Source: Aureivirga sp. CE67 (GTDB taxonomy: Bacteria; Bacteroidota; Bacteroidia; Flavobacteriales; Flavobacteriaceae). Taken from it: a stretch of 64,000 bases of DNA. The position numbers and the translations under genes are program-made. Numbering within the stretch: position 1 is the first letter of the stretch; every line of letters starts with the position of its first letter. The stretch spans positions 492,798 to 556,797 of the forward strand of contig NZ_JADOTV010000001.1 of the NCBI RefSeq assembly GCF_015767245.1, given 5' to 3'. A model generated the notes under the pieces. That model made no database searches and had not been told where the DNA came from. It worked only from the letters and a program-made list of their open reading frames with translations. Shown here in pieces: positions 54,022-63,120 of this stretch.

Positions 54022-57000
54022 TTAAATCTTCGCTCTTTTTAATCGTAATGCATTACTTATTACAGAAAGAGAACTCAAACTCATTGCTGCTGCTGCAATC
54101 ATCGGAGAAAGTAATATTCCGAAGAATGGGAATAAAATTCCGGCTGCTACAGGAATTCCAAGTGTGTTGTATAAAAATGCAAAGAATAAATTTTGATGAA
54201 TATTTTTCAATACTGTTTCACTTAAAACTTTTGCTTTTACAATTCCTTGTAAATCTCCTTTCACCAAAGTGATTTCTGCACTTTCAATTGCTACATCTGT
54301 TCCTGTTCCCATCGCAATTCCAACAAAAGCTTGTGCTAAAGCTGGCGCATCATTGATTCCATCTCCAGACATTGCGACTTTCTTTCCTTCTGCTTCTAAT
54401 CGTTTTACTTCTTCTAATTTATCTTCTGGTAAACAACCAGCTTTATAATGCTCTAACCCTAATTGATCTGCTACCGCTTTAGCTGTATTTTCATTATCTC
54501 CAGTAAGCATAATCACATCTACACCTTTTTCAATAAGCGTATGAATTGCTTCTTTACTAGATTTTTTAATCGCATCTACAAAAACAATATATCCTTCTAC
54601 TTGATCTCCAACAACGATATATGAAATTGTCTTACCAAGTTTTTGTTTTTCTTTTACTTCGTCTTCTATTTTTTCAGAAAGAGAAACATTGAACTGCTTT
54701 AATAATTTATCATTTCCAACTAAAATTTTTAAATTATCTACCTCAGCAATTGCTCCTTTTCCTGGAATTACTTCAAAGTTTGTTATTTCTTTAAAAGAAA
54801 CATCCTGAGCTTTTCCATATTTCACAACAGCTGAAGCCAATGGATGCTCTGAAGCTTTGTTTAAAGATGCTGACCATTCTGTAAGTTCTGTTTCTGAATG
54901 ACTTCCTACAGAGACAATATCTTCAACTGAAGGTTTTCCTTCTGTAATTGTTCCTGTTTTGTCTACAACTACAGTATCCACTTTCTTCATTTTCTCTAAA
55001 GCTTCTGCGTTTTTAATCAAAACTCCTTCTCTAGCTCCTCGTCCAACTCCAACCATTACAGACATTGGAGTTGCCAATCCTAAAGCACAAGGACAAGCGA
55101 TAATTAAAACTGCAATTGCATTTACAAAAGCATACACAAAAGCTGGTTCTGGACCTGCGAAATACCAAATAATAAAAGTGATAATTGCAACTACAATTAC
55201 AATTGGAACAAATATCTTCGCAACTCTATCTACCAATTTTTGAATCGGTGCTTTTGATCGACTTGCATTATTTACCATTTCAATAATCTGAGAAAGCATT
55301 GTTTCACTTCCTACTTTTGTTGCTTTCATCAAGAATGAAGTAGTCCCATTAATTGTTCCTGCAACCACTTTATCTTCAACATTTTTATCTACAGGAACTG
55401 GCTCTCCAGAAATCATCGATTCATCTACTACAGCATGTCCTTCAATTATTTCTCCATCTACAGGAATTTTCTCTCCTGGTTTCACTCTTAAAGTTGCTCT
55501 ATGTGGAATTTCAGAAATAGGAATTACTTTCTCTTTTCCATCTTCTACAATAGTAGCGTCGGAAGGAACTAATTGTAATAAAGCTTTAATGGCTCCATTC
55601 GTTTGACTATGTGCTCTTGCTTCTAAAACTTGTCCAATTAAAACAAGTGTAAGAATTACAGTTACTGCTTCAAAATAGGTATAAACTGTTCCACTTGCTG
55701 TTTTGAATTCTGCTGGAAAAACTTCTGGAAAAATTAATCCGAAAATACTGAACAAATAAGCAACTCCAGCTCCAATTCCAATCAGTGTAAACATATTTAA
55801 ATTCCATGTTTTGATAGAAATCCATGCTCTTTGGAAAAACATAAATGCTCCATAAAAAACTACAGGAATTGATAAAACAAACATCACCCAGTTCCAACCT
55901 GCTTGCGATAAAATATTTAACAAGAAATTATTTGGAACCAAATCAATTATCATTGCAATCAAAAACACAGGAACTGTAAATAAAAGTGATACTTTCAGCT
56001 TTTTTACCAATGTTTGATAGGTTTTATCATCTTCATTTTCTTCCATTTGCATTGGAACTAAATCCATTCCACAAATTGGGCAACTTCCCGGTTCATCTTT
56101 CACAACTTCTGGATGCATTGGACAAGTATATTGACTTGCAGTAGCTGTTACTTTTGTCAAATCTTTCTCTAAATGCATTCCACAAACTGGACAACTTCCC
56201 GGTTCATCATACATTTTATCTCCTTCACATCGCATCGGACAAAAATACGCTCCTTGTCCTGAATTTGAATTTGTTGTTTGCTTATGAGAATGTTCATGAT
56301 GTTGATGTTCTCCACCACAACAACTCATTTTAGGAGTTTCTTCTTTATTTTGAAAATCCGAAGCTTTTTCGTTTCCAGACATTTCTTCATCAGAAGAAGT
56401 TTCTTGAATTAAATACATTCCACACACTGGACAATTTCCAGGAACATCATATTTTTTATCTCCCTCACAAAGCATCGAACAGAAATAAATTTGAGTTTCC
56501 TTTTTATCTCCTGCAGATTCTTCTTTTTTCAAAGTCATTCCACAAGAAGGACAATTTCCTGCTGTTTCATAATGTGCATCATTATTACAATGCATTGGGC
56601 AATAATATAATTTCTCTTTTTCTATATGTTTATCTTCTATTTTTTCAGAAGAATGTGTATCACAACATTTCTTTTCTTCTTTTTTATTTACAGTTTCTTC
56701 TTTCAATAAATCCATTCCACATGTAGGACAATTTCCTGCTGTTTCATAATGGGCATCATTATTACAATGCATCGGACAGTAATAAAGTTTTACTGGTTCT
56801 TCTACTTTTGGTTCTTCATAAGAATCATCTTCTTTAAAAAGTACTCTTGCACAAGTAGGGCAGTTTCCTGCGTTCTTATAATGTAAATTATTATTACAAT
56901 GATTTGGACAATAATATAGCTTTCGAGAATCTTCTTCTTTGATCTCTACTTTTTGCTTATTATCTTCTACTAAAAACATTCCACAAACTGGGCATTCTCC

Positions 57001-57090
57001 TTCTTTGTCATAGGTTTTATCACCTTCGCAATACATTGGACAATGGTATTTTGCGTTGTTATTTTTTATTTGATCTTTGTTATTATCCAT
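54022..57090 (-). CDS. Copper-type P1B ATPase with seven N-terminal heavy-metal-binding domains
   Basis: Inner-membrane metal pump of 1022 residues. The N-terminal 347 residues hold seven tandem heavy-metal-binding domains (about 15-43, 58-87, 102-131, 161-190, 201-229, 281-309, 321-347), most with CPM and CP.CGM. The second has CPTCARV and is degenerate. Linkers carry CC and His-rich stretches ([15 protein letters not shown], 256-270). The P-type core follows: TGE-loop equivalent ISGEPVPV, metal site C666-P-C668 in ACPCALG, phosphorylated D710 in DKTGT, SEHPLA motif, [10 protein letters not shown]. The CPC and HP motifs fit Cu(I)/Ag(I) export. Typical relatives are about 750-850 residues; the excess is the domain array. 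Confidence 0.95.
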   Translation of the reverse strand: MDNNKDQIKNNNAKYHCPMYCEGDKTYDKEGECPVCGMFLVEDNKQKVEIKEEDSRKLYYCPNHCNNNLHYKNAGNCPTCARVLFKEDDSYEEPKVEEPVKLYYCPMHCNNDAHYETAGNCPTCGMDLLKEETVNKKEEKKCCDTHSSEKIEDKHIEKEKLYYCPMHCNNDAHYETAGNCPSCGMTLKKEESAGDKKETQIYFCSMLCEGDKKYDVPGNCPVCGMYLIQETSSDEEMSGNEKASDFQNKEETPKMSCCGGEHQHHEHSHKQTTNSNSGQGAYFCPMRCEGDKMYDEPGSCPVCGMHLEKDLTKVTATASQYTCPMHPEVVKDEPGSCPICGMDLVPMQMEENEDDKTYQTLVKKLKVSLLFTVPVFLIAMIIDLVPNNFLLNILSQAGWNWVMFVLSIPVVFYGAFMFFQRAWISIKTWNLNMFTLIGIGAGVAYLFSIFGLIFPEVFPAEFKTASGTVYTYFEAVTVILTLVLIGQVLEARAHSQTNGAIKALLQLVPSDATIVEDGKEKVIPISEIPHRATLRVKPGEKIPVDGEIIEGHAVVDESMISGEPVPVDKNVEDKVVAGTINGTTSFLMKATKVGSETMLSQIIEMVNNASRSKAPIQKLVDRVAKIFVPIVIVVAIITFIIWYFAGPEPAFVYAFVNAIAVLIIACPCALGLATPMSVMVGVGRGAREGVLIKNAEALEKMKKVDTVVVDKTGTITEGKPSVEDIVSVGSHSETELTEWSASLNKASEHPLASAVVKYGKAQDVSFKEITNFEVIPGKGAIAEVDNLKILVGNDKLLKQFNVSLSEKIEDEVKEKQKLGKTISYIVVGDQVEGYIVFVDAIKKSSKEAIHTLIEKGVDVIMLTGDNENTAKAVADQLGLEHYKAGCLPEDKLEEVKRLEAEGKKVAMSGDGINDAPALAQAFVGIAMGTGTDVAIESAEITLVKGDLQGIVKAKVLSETVLKNIHQNLFFAFLYNTLGIPVAAGILFPFFGILLSPMIAAAAMSLSSLSVISNALRLKRAKI

Positions 57091-57129
57091 CTCTTTTTGT
57101 GTTTGAAATTAATCTCTCAACAGAAAAGA

Positions 57130-58362
57130 TTATTTCTCTGTCAAGAACTGTAAAATCACTTCATTTTTAAAAAACTCATATTCTTTTTCTGTGTATTTCA
57201 ATTCATATTTTAAATTTTCTTCCTCTAAAGAAAGAATATCCAAATAGTCAACATCTCCCGTACTTAAAGAAGTCAAACTCACTTCTATGATTTCTTTCAT
57301 TTTCGAAATCTTTTTCAGCTCTGTTTGCATATCCAAATACGCATTCTGATAAGCAGTTTCTGCTTTTCTATAGGCAATTTCCAATGCTTTTAACTGTTCT
57401 TTTTTCTTCAAGTCTAAAGCATCTTGAGTCACCTGATATTGTTGTTTTTTTGCTTTGTAATTTTTGGAAAGAATTGGTATCGTTAAAGAAACTTTTGGCA
57501 TAAATACATCTTTACCATTATCTGTAATTTGCATTCCTTTAATTTCATCAACAAAAATATAATCCATTCCAATCTGAATTTTTGGTTTATTTTCCTTCGT
57601 AGTCAAAAATTCGTTCTTACTTGCTGTTTGTTTTTGTTGCTCGATATTTAAAATAATTGGATTATTTTCTTCCAATAATTTACCATTAAAGATACGGTTT
57701 TTAAATTCTATTTTCGTAGGAATCACAATTGTATCTTGCTGATTTCGTTGTAATAATTTGTTAAAAATTCGCTTTTCTAAAACTAATAATTGTTCTTTTT
57801 TAGCCAACATGTTTAAAAAATCTTCTTTTTTAATCTGAATTTTATAAACATCTGTCAGCTTCATATTATTTGTTTCCACAGCTTTCAAACTCAATTCTTC
57901 ATAAAGAGAAATATTCTGAATATATTCTTTATAAGTTTCAATTTCACTTTGAATTTTATACAAATTATAATAAGAAAGTTGCACCTGAGAAATCAATTCT
58001 TTCTTTGAAAGATTCTGTAAAATCTTCTTCTCTTCTTTTTGAGAATTCACGATTTCTTCTCTTGCTTTAAAAGTTCCAAACCAAGGAAATTCTTGTCCAA
58101 CTCCCACTTTTGCTCGTTGACTTCCTACTCTTGTTTCTGGCTCCGAAACGAAATAACCAAAATCAATTTTAGTGTCTTTTAAACTTCTTACTTGCTCTTT
58201 TTTATTCTCAAAATTTTCAATCTCCAAACTTTCCGATTGCAATCCATAATTATTATCTACAGCAATCTGAATATATTCGTCCAAAGTTTGCGCTTTTCCT
58301 AAAAAAGAAAACAACAAGAACAAACAAAACAAGAGCGGATATTTTACCTTTTTTGAATTCAT
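57130..58362 (-). CDS. TolC-family outer-membrane channel (CusC-like)
   Basis: Outer-membrane efflux protein of 410 residues with signal peptide (MNSKKVKYPLLFCLFLLFSFLGKAQ). Long amphipathic helices occur in the two repeats of the family (DNNYGLQSESLEIENFENKK, in part, and KALEIAYRKAETAYQNAYLD, in part), with GVGQEFPWFGTFKAREEI in the first repeat. No lipobox is seen, unlike E. coli CusC. It should form the exit duct of the CusA/CusB pump. It lies between cusA (61-base gap holding repeat A copy 5) and the ATPase gene (39-base gap). Confidence 0.9.
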   Translation of the reverse strand: MNSKKVKYPLLFCLFLLFSFLGKAQTLDEYIQIAVDNNYGLQSESLEIENFENKKEQVRSLKDTKIDFGYFVSEPETRVGSQRAKVGVGQEFPWFGTFKAREEIVNSQKEEKKILQNLSKKELISQVQLSYYNLYKIQSEIETYKEYIQNISLYEELSLKAVETNNMKLTDVYKIQIKKEDFLNMLAKKEQLLVLEKRIFNKLLQRNQQDTIVIPTKIEFKNRIFNGKLLEENNPIILNIEQQKQTASKNEFLTTKENKPKIQIGMDYIFVDEIKGMQITDNGKDVFMPKVSLTIPILSKNYKAKKQQYQVTQDALDLKKKEQLKALEIAYRKAETAYQNAYLDMQTELKKISKMKEIIEVSLTSLSTGDVDYLDILSLEEENLKYELKYTEKEYEFFKNEVILQFLTEK

Positions 58363-58381
58363 ATTTTTACGATTTTCACCA

Positions 58382-58413
58382 TTCCCCTCTTGAGAGGGGT
58401 TAGGGGTGTGTTA
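58382..58413 (-). repeat. Short palindromic repeat A, copy 5 (inside the metal operon)
   Basis: On the plus strand CCCCTCTTGAGAGGGG followed by TTAGGGGTGTG. TAA variant, in the gap between cusA and the TolC-like gene. Confidence 0.88.
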
Positions 58414-58423
58414 TTAAATCCTT

Positions 58424-61400
58424 CTATTTTTTATTTATAAATTTCAATCTTCTTTCTTGATACAAACTAAAAAGTACAGGCACTACAAATAGAGAAATTA
58501 AAGCAATCAACATTCCTCCAAAAGCTGGAATTGCCATCGGAATCATGATATCACTTCCTCTTCCTGAAGCTGTCAAAATTGGAAGTAAAGCCAATAAAGT
58601 TGTTGCTGTTGTCATCAAGCAAGGACGAATTCTTTTTTGTCCTGCTTCAATTACAGATTCTCGAATTTCTTGTTTATTTTTTGGATTATTTCTCTTGAAA
58701 GTTTGCGAAAGATACGTCGCCATTACAACACCATCATCCGTTGCAATTCCGAATAAGGCAATAAATCCAATCCATACAGCAACAGACATATTTATGGTTT
58801 TAATATGAAATAAATCACGAAGATTAATTCCGAATAAATCAAAATTCATGAACCAATCTTGACCATACAACCAAAGCAACATAAATCCACCTGAAAGCGC
58901 CACGGCAATTCCGCTAAAAACCATCAGAGAAACAGGAATTGATTGGAATTGGAAATAAAGAATAATGAAAATAATTACTAAAACTAAAGGAACAATAATT
59001 TGTAACGTTGCTTCCGCACGCAATTGATTTTCATAAGTTCCTGTAAAATCAAAACTGATTCCTTTAGGAACTTTCAATTCTCCTGTTTGGATTAAATTTT
59101 CAATCTCATTTTGCGCATTTTCTACCACAGAAACTTCTGCAAAATCATCTTGTTTATCAAAAAGTACATAACCAACTAAAAATGTATCTTCACTTTTGAT
59201 TGCCTGACTTCCTTTTTCATATTTTATTTTCACAAAATTCTTTAAAGGAATCTGACCGTTTGTTGGAGTTTTCACATAAATATCTTCCAAAGCTTCTGGA
59301 GAATTACGTAATTCTCTTGGATAACGAATACGAACATTAAATCGCTCTCGTCCTTCCACAGTTTGCGAACTGATTTTTCCTCCAACTGCAATTTCTATTA
59401 CATCTTGAACATCTTCAATATGCAATCCGTAACGTGCAATTTCTTGTCGATCAATTTCTAAAAGCAAATAAGGTTTTCCAACCAATCTTTCTGCGAAAAC
59501 AGTTTCAGGTTTTACTCCTTTTACACCTTGAAGAACTTTCTCTAATTCTAAACCAAAATTCTCAATTTCTTGTAAATTCGTTCCTTTTACTTTTATTCCC
59601 ATCGGTGAACGCATTCCTGTTTGAAGCATAATCAAACGCGTTTGAATCGGTTGTAATTTCGGTGCAGAAGTTACACCAGGAAGTTTTGTTGCATTAACGA
59701 TTTCATGCCAAATATCATCGGGTGATTTTATATGAGAACGCCATTGACGGAAAAACTTTCCATCTTCATCTGGAATCAATTCTGAAACTTCAATTGCTTG
59801 ATTATCTTGAGTTGTTTTTCCATTTTTCAATTCAAATTCTCCATTATCATTTACTTTAAATCGTAACTGATTTCTTTCTTTGTCTTGAATATATTCCGAT
59901 TTATAATTGATAATATTTTCATACATAGAAAGCGGTGCCGGATCTAAAGCAGACTCAATTCGTCCAGCTTTTCCAACTACAGTTTCAATTTCAGGAATAG
60001 AAGCTACTCCCATATCTAATTGCTGTAAAACTCTTTTATTTTCAGCAGTTCCTGCGTGTGGCAATGATGTTGGCATTAATAAAAATGAACCTTCATTTAA
60101 AGCTGGCATAAATTCTTTTCCAAGAGATTTCCAAGCTCCTAAACCAAGAACAAAAAGAATAATTGGAATTGTTAAAAAAGCTAATTTAAATTGTAATGCT
60201 TTCTGTAAAATTTGTGTATAATATTTTCTAAAAAGAAGAAATCCACCTAAAATTCCGAAAACAATAATTCCTACAAATAAGATATTTTTTAATGGAATAA
60301 CTTGTAATCCTAAAGGACTCCAATAAAGTGCTAGAGAACATGTAACCAATAACGATATTAATCCAATCAATCCGTATTGCCATTGTTTCTTTGAGATTTT
60401 TTCTTTTTTGTATAAATAAGAACCTATTCCTAAAAGAATAATAAAGATTCCTTGCCAAAATCCGAAAACCAATAAAGCAATTCCTCCTAAAACTAAAATA
60501 GAAGTAAAGAACCATTTTAATCCTTTATTTACTTTTTGATTTTTAAATAAAACTGCAGCAAAAGGTGGTAAAATAAATAGTGTAACTAAAATTGCAGCAA
60601 CTAATGCAAAGGTTTTTGTATAAGCTAAAGGTCTAAATAATTTCCCTTCGGCTGCTTCCATTGTAAATACTGGAATAAAACTCACAATTGTTGTGATTAC
60701 TGCAGTCAGAATTGCTCCTGAAACTTCTTTTGTTGCGTTATAAACAATTTTATTTATAGAAAGTTTATTTCGATATTTCTCTAAATGTTGAATAATATTT
60801 TCGGAGAGAATTACTCCTAAATCCACAATAGTTCCAATTGCAATTGCAATACCCGAAAGTGCTACAATATTTGCATCAATATGAAATAATTTCATTCCGA
60901 TAAAAACCATCAGAACAGAAATTGGTAATAAACTTGAAATTAATAAAGAAGCTCGTAAATTCATTACCATCACAACAATTACTAGAATTGTAATTAAAAT
61001 CTCAAGAATTAAAGCTTCATTTAAAGTTTCTAAAGTTTCCTGAATTAATTCCGTTCGATCATAAAAAGGAACGATGGTTAATTGCGAAGTTCTTCCATCT
61101 GCTAAAACTTTGGAAGGTAAACCTTTCCCGATAGATTCAATTTTCTGTTTTACATTTTGAATTACTTCCATCGGATTTGCACCATAACGTGCAACTACAG
61201 CTCCACCAACAACTTCTGCTCCTTCTTTATCTAAAATTCCTCGTCGTTCTGCTGGCCCAAGTTGCACTTTTGCAATATCTTTAATTCGAATTGGCGTATT
61301 TTCATTTGCAACAACTACTTCATTTTCGATATCTGAAATAGATTCTACATAACCCAAGCCACGAACAATATATTCTACATTATTAATCTCTAAAGTTTGC

Positions 61401-62110
61401 GCTCCAACATCTTTATTACTTTTCTTTACAGCATTTGCAACTTCCGCTAGTGAAATATTATATTGTTGCAAAGCATTCGGATTCACATCCACTTGATATT
61501 CCTGAACAAATCCTCCAATAGAAGCAACTTCAGAAACGCCTTTTGCAGCGCTCAATCCATATTTCACATAGTAATCTTGAATCGTACGAAGCTCCTGTAA
61601 ATCCCAACCTCCTGTCACATTTCCATCAGTATCTCTTCCTTCCAAAGTATACCAAAATATTTGTCCAAGACCTGTTGCATCCGGGCCTAAAGTTGGTTGT
61701 ACATTAGGTGGTAAAAGATTTGCTGGAAGTGCATTTAGTTTTTCCAGAATTCGACTTCGACTCCAATAAAACTCTACATCTTCTTCAAAAATGATATAGA
61801 TTGTTGAGAAACCAAACATTGAGGAACTACGAATTGTTTTCACACCAGGAATTCCTAGCAATGAAGTAGTCAAAGGATAGGTAATTTGATCCTCAATATC
61901 TTGTGGCGAACGCCCTGCCCATTTGGTATAAACAATTTGTTGGTTTTCTCCAATATCAGGTATGGCATCCACAGCTACTGGGTTTCGTTGCATATTCCCA
62001 ACTTTCCAGTTGAAAGGAGCTGTATAAACTCCCCAACCGATAATAATTACGGCTATTAAAAAAGAGACTAATTTATGTTTAATTAGAAACTGTATAATCT
62101 TATGTAACAT
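58424..62110 (-). CDS. cusA: CusA/CzcA-family heavy-metal RND efflux pump
   Basis: Inner-membrane proton-driven pump of 1228 residues, about 180 longer than E. coli CusA. The N-terminus has the first membrane helix and AVDAIPDIGENQQIVYTKWAGRSPQDIEDQ (in part). The transport core has GIAIAIGTIVDLGVILSENI. The three methionines that bind Cu(I)/Ag(I) in CusA (M573, M623, M672) appear as M679 (FLLMPTSLP), M729 (APLSMYENI) and M828 (LIMLQTGMRSP); the first two have the same 50-residue spacing. An extra hydrophobic block (about 525-640) adds several membrane helices, and an acidic insert of about 50 residues lies between M729 and M828. Both extras are familiar from Bacteroidota relatives. Confidence 0.93.
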   Translation of the reverse strand: MLHKIIQFLIKHKLVSFLIAVIIIGWGVYTAPFNWKVGNMQRNPVAVDAIPDIGENQQIVYTKWAGRSPQDIEDQITYPLTTSLLGIPGVKTIRSSSMFGFSTIYIIFEEDVEFYWSRSRILEKLNALPANLLPPNVQPTLGPDATGLGQIFWYTLEGRDTDGNVTGGWDLQELRTIQDYYVKYGLSAAKGVSEVASIGGFVQEYQVDVNPNALQQYNISLAEVANAVKKSNKDVGAQTLEINNVEYIVRGLGYVESISDIENEVVVANENTPIRIKDIAKVQLGPAERRGILDKEGAEVVGGAVVARYGANPMEVIQNVKQKIESIGKGLPSKVLADGRTSQLTIVPFYDRTELIQETLETLNEALILEILITILVIVVMVMNLRASLLISSLLPISVLMVFIGMKLFHIDANIVALSGIAIAIGTIVDLGVILSENIIQHLEKYRNKLSINKIVYNATKEVSGAILTAVITTIVSFIPVFTMEAAEGKLFRPLAYTKTFALVAAILVTLFILPPFAAVLFKNQKVNKGLKWFFTSILVLGGIALLVFGFWQGIFIILLGIGSYLYKKEKISKKQWQYGLIGLISLLVTCSLALYWSPLGLQVIPLKNILFVGIIVFGILGGFLLFRKYYTQILQKALQFKLAFLTIPIILFVLGLGAWKSLGKEFMPALNEGSFLLMPTSLPHAGTAENKRVLQQLDMGVASIPEIETVVGKAGRIESALDPAPLSMYENIINYKSEYIQDKERNQLRFKVNDNGEFELKNGKTTQDNQAIEVSELIPDEDGKFFRQWRSHIKSPDDIWHEIVNATKLPGVTSAPKLQPIQTRLIMLQTGMRSPMGIKVKGTNLQEIENFGLELEKVLQGVKGVKPETVFAERLVGKPYLLLEIDRQEIARYGLHIEDVQDVIEIAVGGKISSQTVEGRERFNVRIRYPRELRNSPEALEDIYVKTPTNGQIPLKNFVKIKYEKGSQAIKSEDTFLVGYVLFDKQDDFAEVSVVENAQNEIENLIQTGELKVPKGISFDFTGTYENQLRAEATLQIIVPLVLVIIFIILYFQFQSIPVSLMVFSGIAVALSGGFMLLWLYGQDWFMNFDLFGINLRDLFHIKTINMSVAVWIGFIALFGIATDDGVVMATYLSQTFKRNNPKNKQEIRESVIEAGQKRIRPCLMTTATTLLALLPILTASGRGSDIMIPMAIPAFGGMLIALISLFVVPVLFSLYQERRLKFINKK

Positions 62111-62160
62111 TTGCTAATTCTTTAAAAGATAATTTTTCCTTTAAAATGGTGTGAGAATTA

Positions 62161-62194
62161 ACACACCCCTAACCCCTCTCAAGAGGGGAACTTT
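62161..62194 (+). repeat. Short palindromic repeat A, copy 6 (inside the metal operon)
   Basis: ACACACCCCTAA, then CCCCTCTCAAGAGGGG, then AACTTT, in the 212-base gap between the HYC_CC_PP gene and cusA. TAA variant. Confidence 0.88.
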
Positions 62195-62322
62195 TAAAAT
62201 TAATTTACATTCTCAATATTTGAAAAAGAAATTAATGGATAACAATGAATACATCGCATAGGAATACGACTATTCATTTCACACACAAAATCAGTGTGTA
62301 AGCAATAAAATGTTACGAAATT

Positions 62323-62745
62323 CTACAGTAAAAAAGTTTGGAAAAGAACAGGTCTGTCCTTTGTGAGTGGCGGGGACTCTTGTTTTTTGTTTGGAATAAT
62401 CTCGATTCTCTTTTCCTCAAAATTAAATACGAAAGTATAAAGGAAAGGAGCTACGAAATCTAGTTTTGGAAGTTTTATATTCTCATGATTACATTGTGTG
62501 TCTGTATTTGTTGCTTTCAATTTTGATATCTCATCTTCGCAACATGACTTTTTAGAAACCTCGTGACAAACTGAGTTTTCACTTTTTTCCAGAGATTCCA
62601 TTTCACACTTATCTGCATTCGCAAAGAAAGAAACAGAAGCTAATTCTCCACCACAGAAATGCTTTTCAACAGTAAACGATACTGTAGAAAGTAGCACAAC
62701 AAATGCTAAAAAACTAGATGCTATTTTAATGATTGCAGATTTCAT
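62323..62745 (-). CDS. HYC_CC_PP family periplasmic protein
   Basis: Small exported Cys-rich protein of 140 residues. A hydrophobic signal or anchor segment (about 5-25) is followed by the family's three marks: H29-F-C31 (EKHFCGG), the C68-C69 pair (KSCCEDE) and a C-terminal PP (ESPPLTKDRP). Further cysteines at 47, 60 and 85 bring the total to six. In Bacteroidota, such genes commonly open operons for copper/silver efflux, as here. A metal-binding or sensing role in the periplasm is inferred; no biochemical function is known to me. It starts 14 bases after the predicted transcription start of the operon. Confidence 0.88.
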   Translation of the reverse strand: MKSAIIKIASSFLAFVVLLSTVSFTVEKHFCGGELASVSFFANADKCEMESLEKSENSVCHEVSKKSCCEDEISKLKATNTDTQCNHENIKLPKLDFVAPFLYTFVFNFEEKRIEIIPNKKQESPPLTKDRPVLFQTFLL

Positions 62746-63120
62746 GAGTTCTTCATGTTATTTTGCAAAGTTAACGAATTTTTAAATTCGTTTTGTTAAT
62801 GAGGTGTGAAAATGTTTTTTGATTAATCATTTTTAATTTAAAATATAAATAACATTTTATGTTAAAAATATATATTTTAACTATATTCACAGTGTTAAAA
62901 TTAATATATAGAAAAAGAAAAGAACCGAACCTTATCATTTTAGCCAAAATGAATTTTATTTAAAGAGTTTTAATAAGCTCTTTTACTCCTTTTAAATATC
63001 AAGACTATTTTAATAAACCAAAATTAATTTTTGGATAAGGGATTTTATGTCTTGAAAGTAAAAAATGGTTAAAAATTTAATTCAATTTTTCATTAATATG
63101 AATAAAAAAACTTAACAACT
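62746..63120. other. Divergent control region of the metal operon and a secreted-protein gene
   Basis: Contains the metal-operon promoter and palindrome (62766-62792) and, further on, AT-rich sequence with a short AAAGAG/CTCTTT hairpin near 62960-62984. No clear promoter was found for the plus-strand gene at 63121. No coding frame or repeat A/B copy is present. Confidence 0.55.
62766..62792 (-). promoter_or_regulatory. Metal-operon promoter with a 20-bp palindromic operator
   Basis: On the minus strand the -7 element is TAACTTTG (62766-62773), a perfect TAnnTTTG match. Directly upstream, filling the spacer, is the perfect palindrome AACGAATTTTTAAATTCGTT (62773-62792; 9-bp arms, 2-base centre). 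The expected TTTG -33 box is absent. An operator in the spacer without a -33 box suggests control by a dimeric metal-responsive regulator, possibly MerR-like; none is encoded in the window. Confidence 0.65.
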
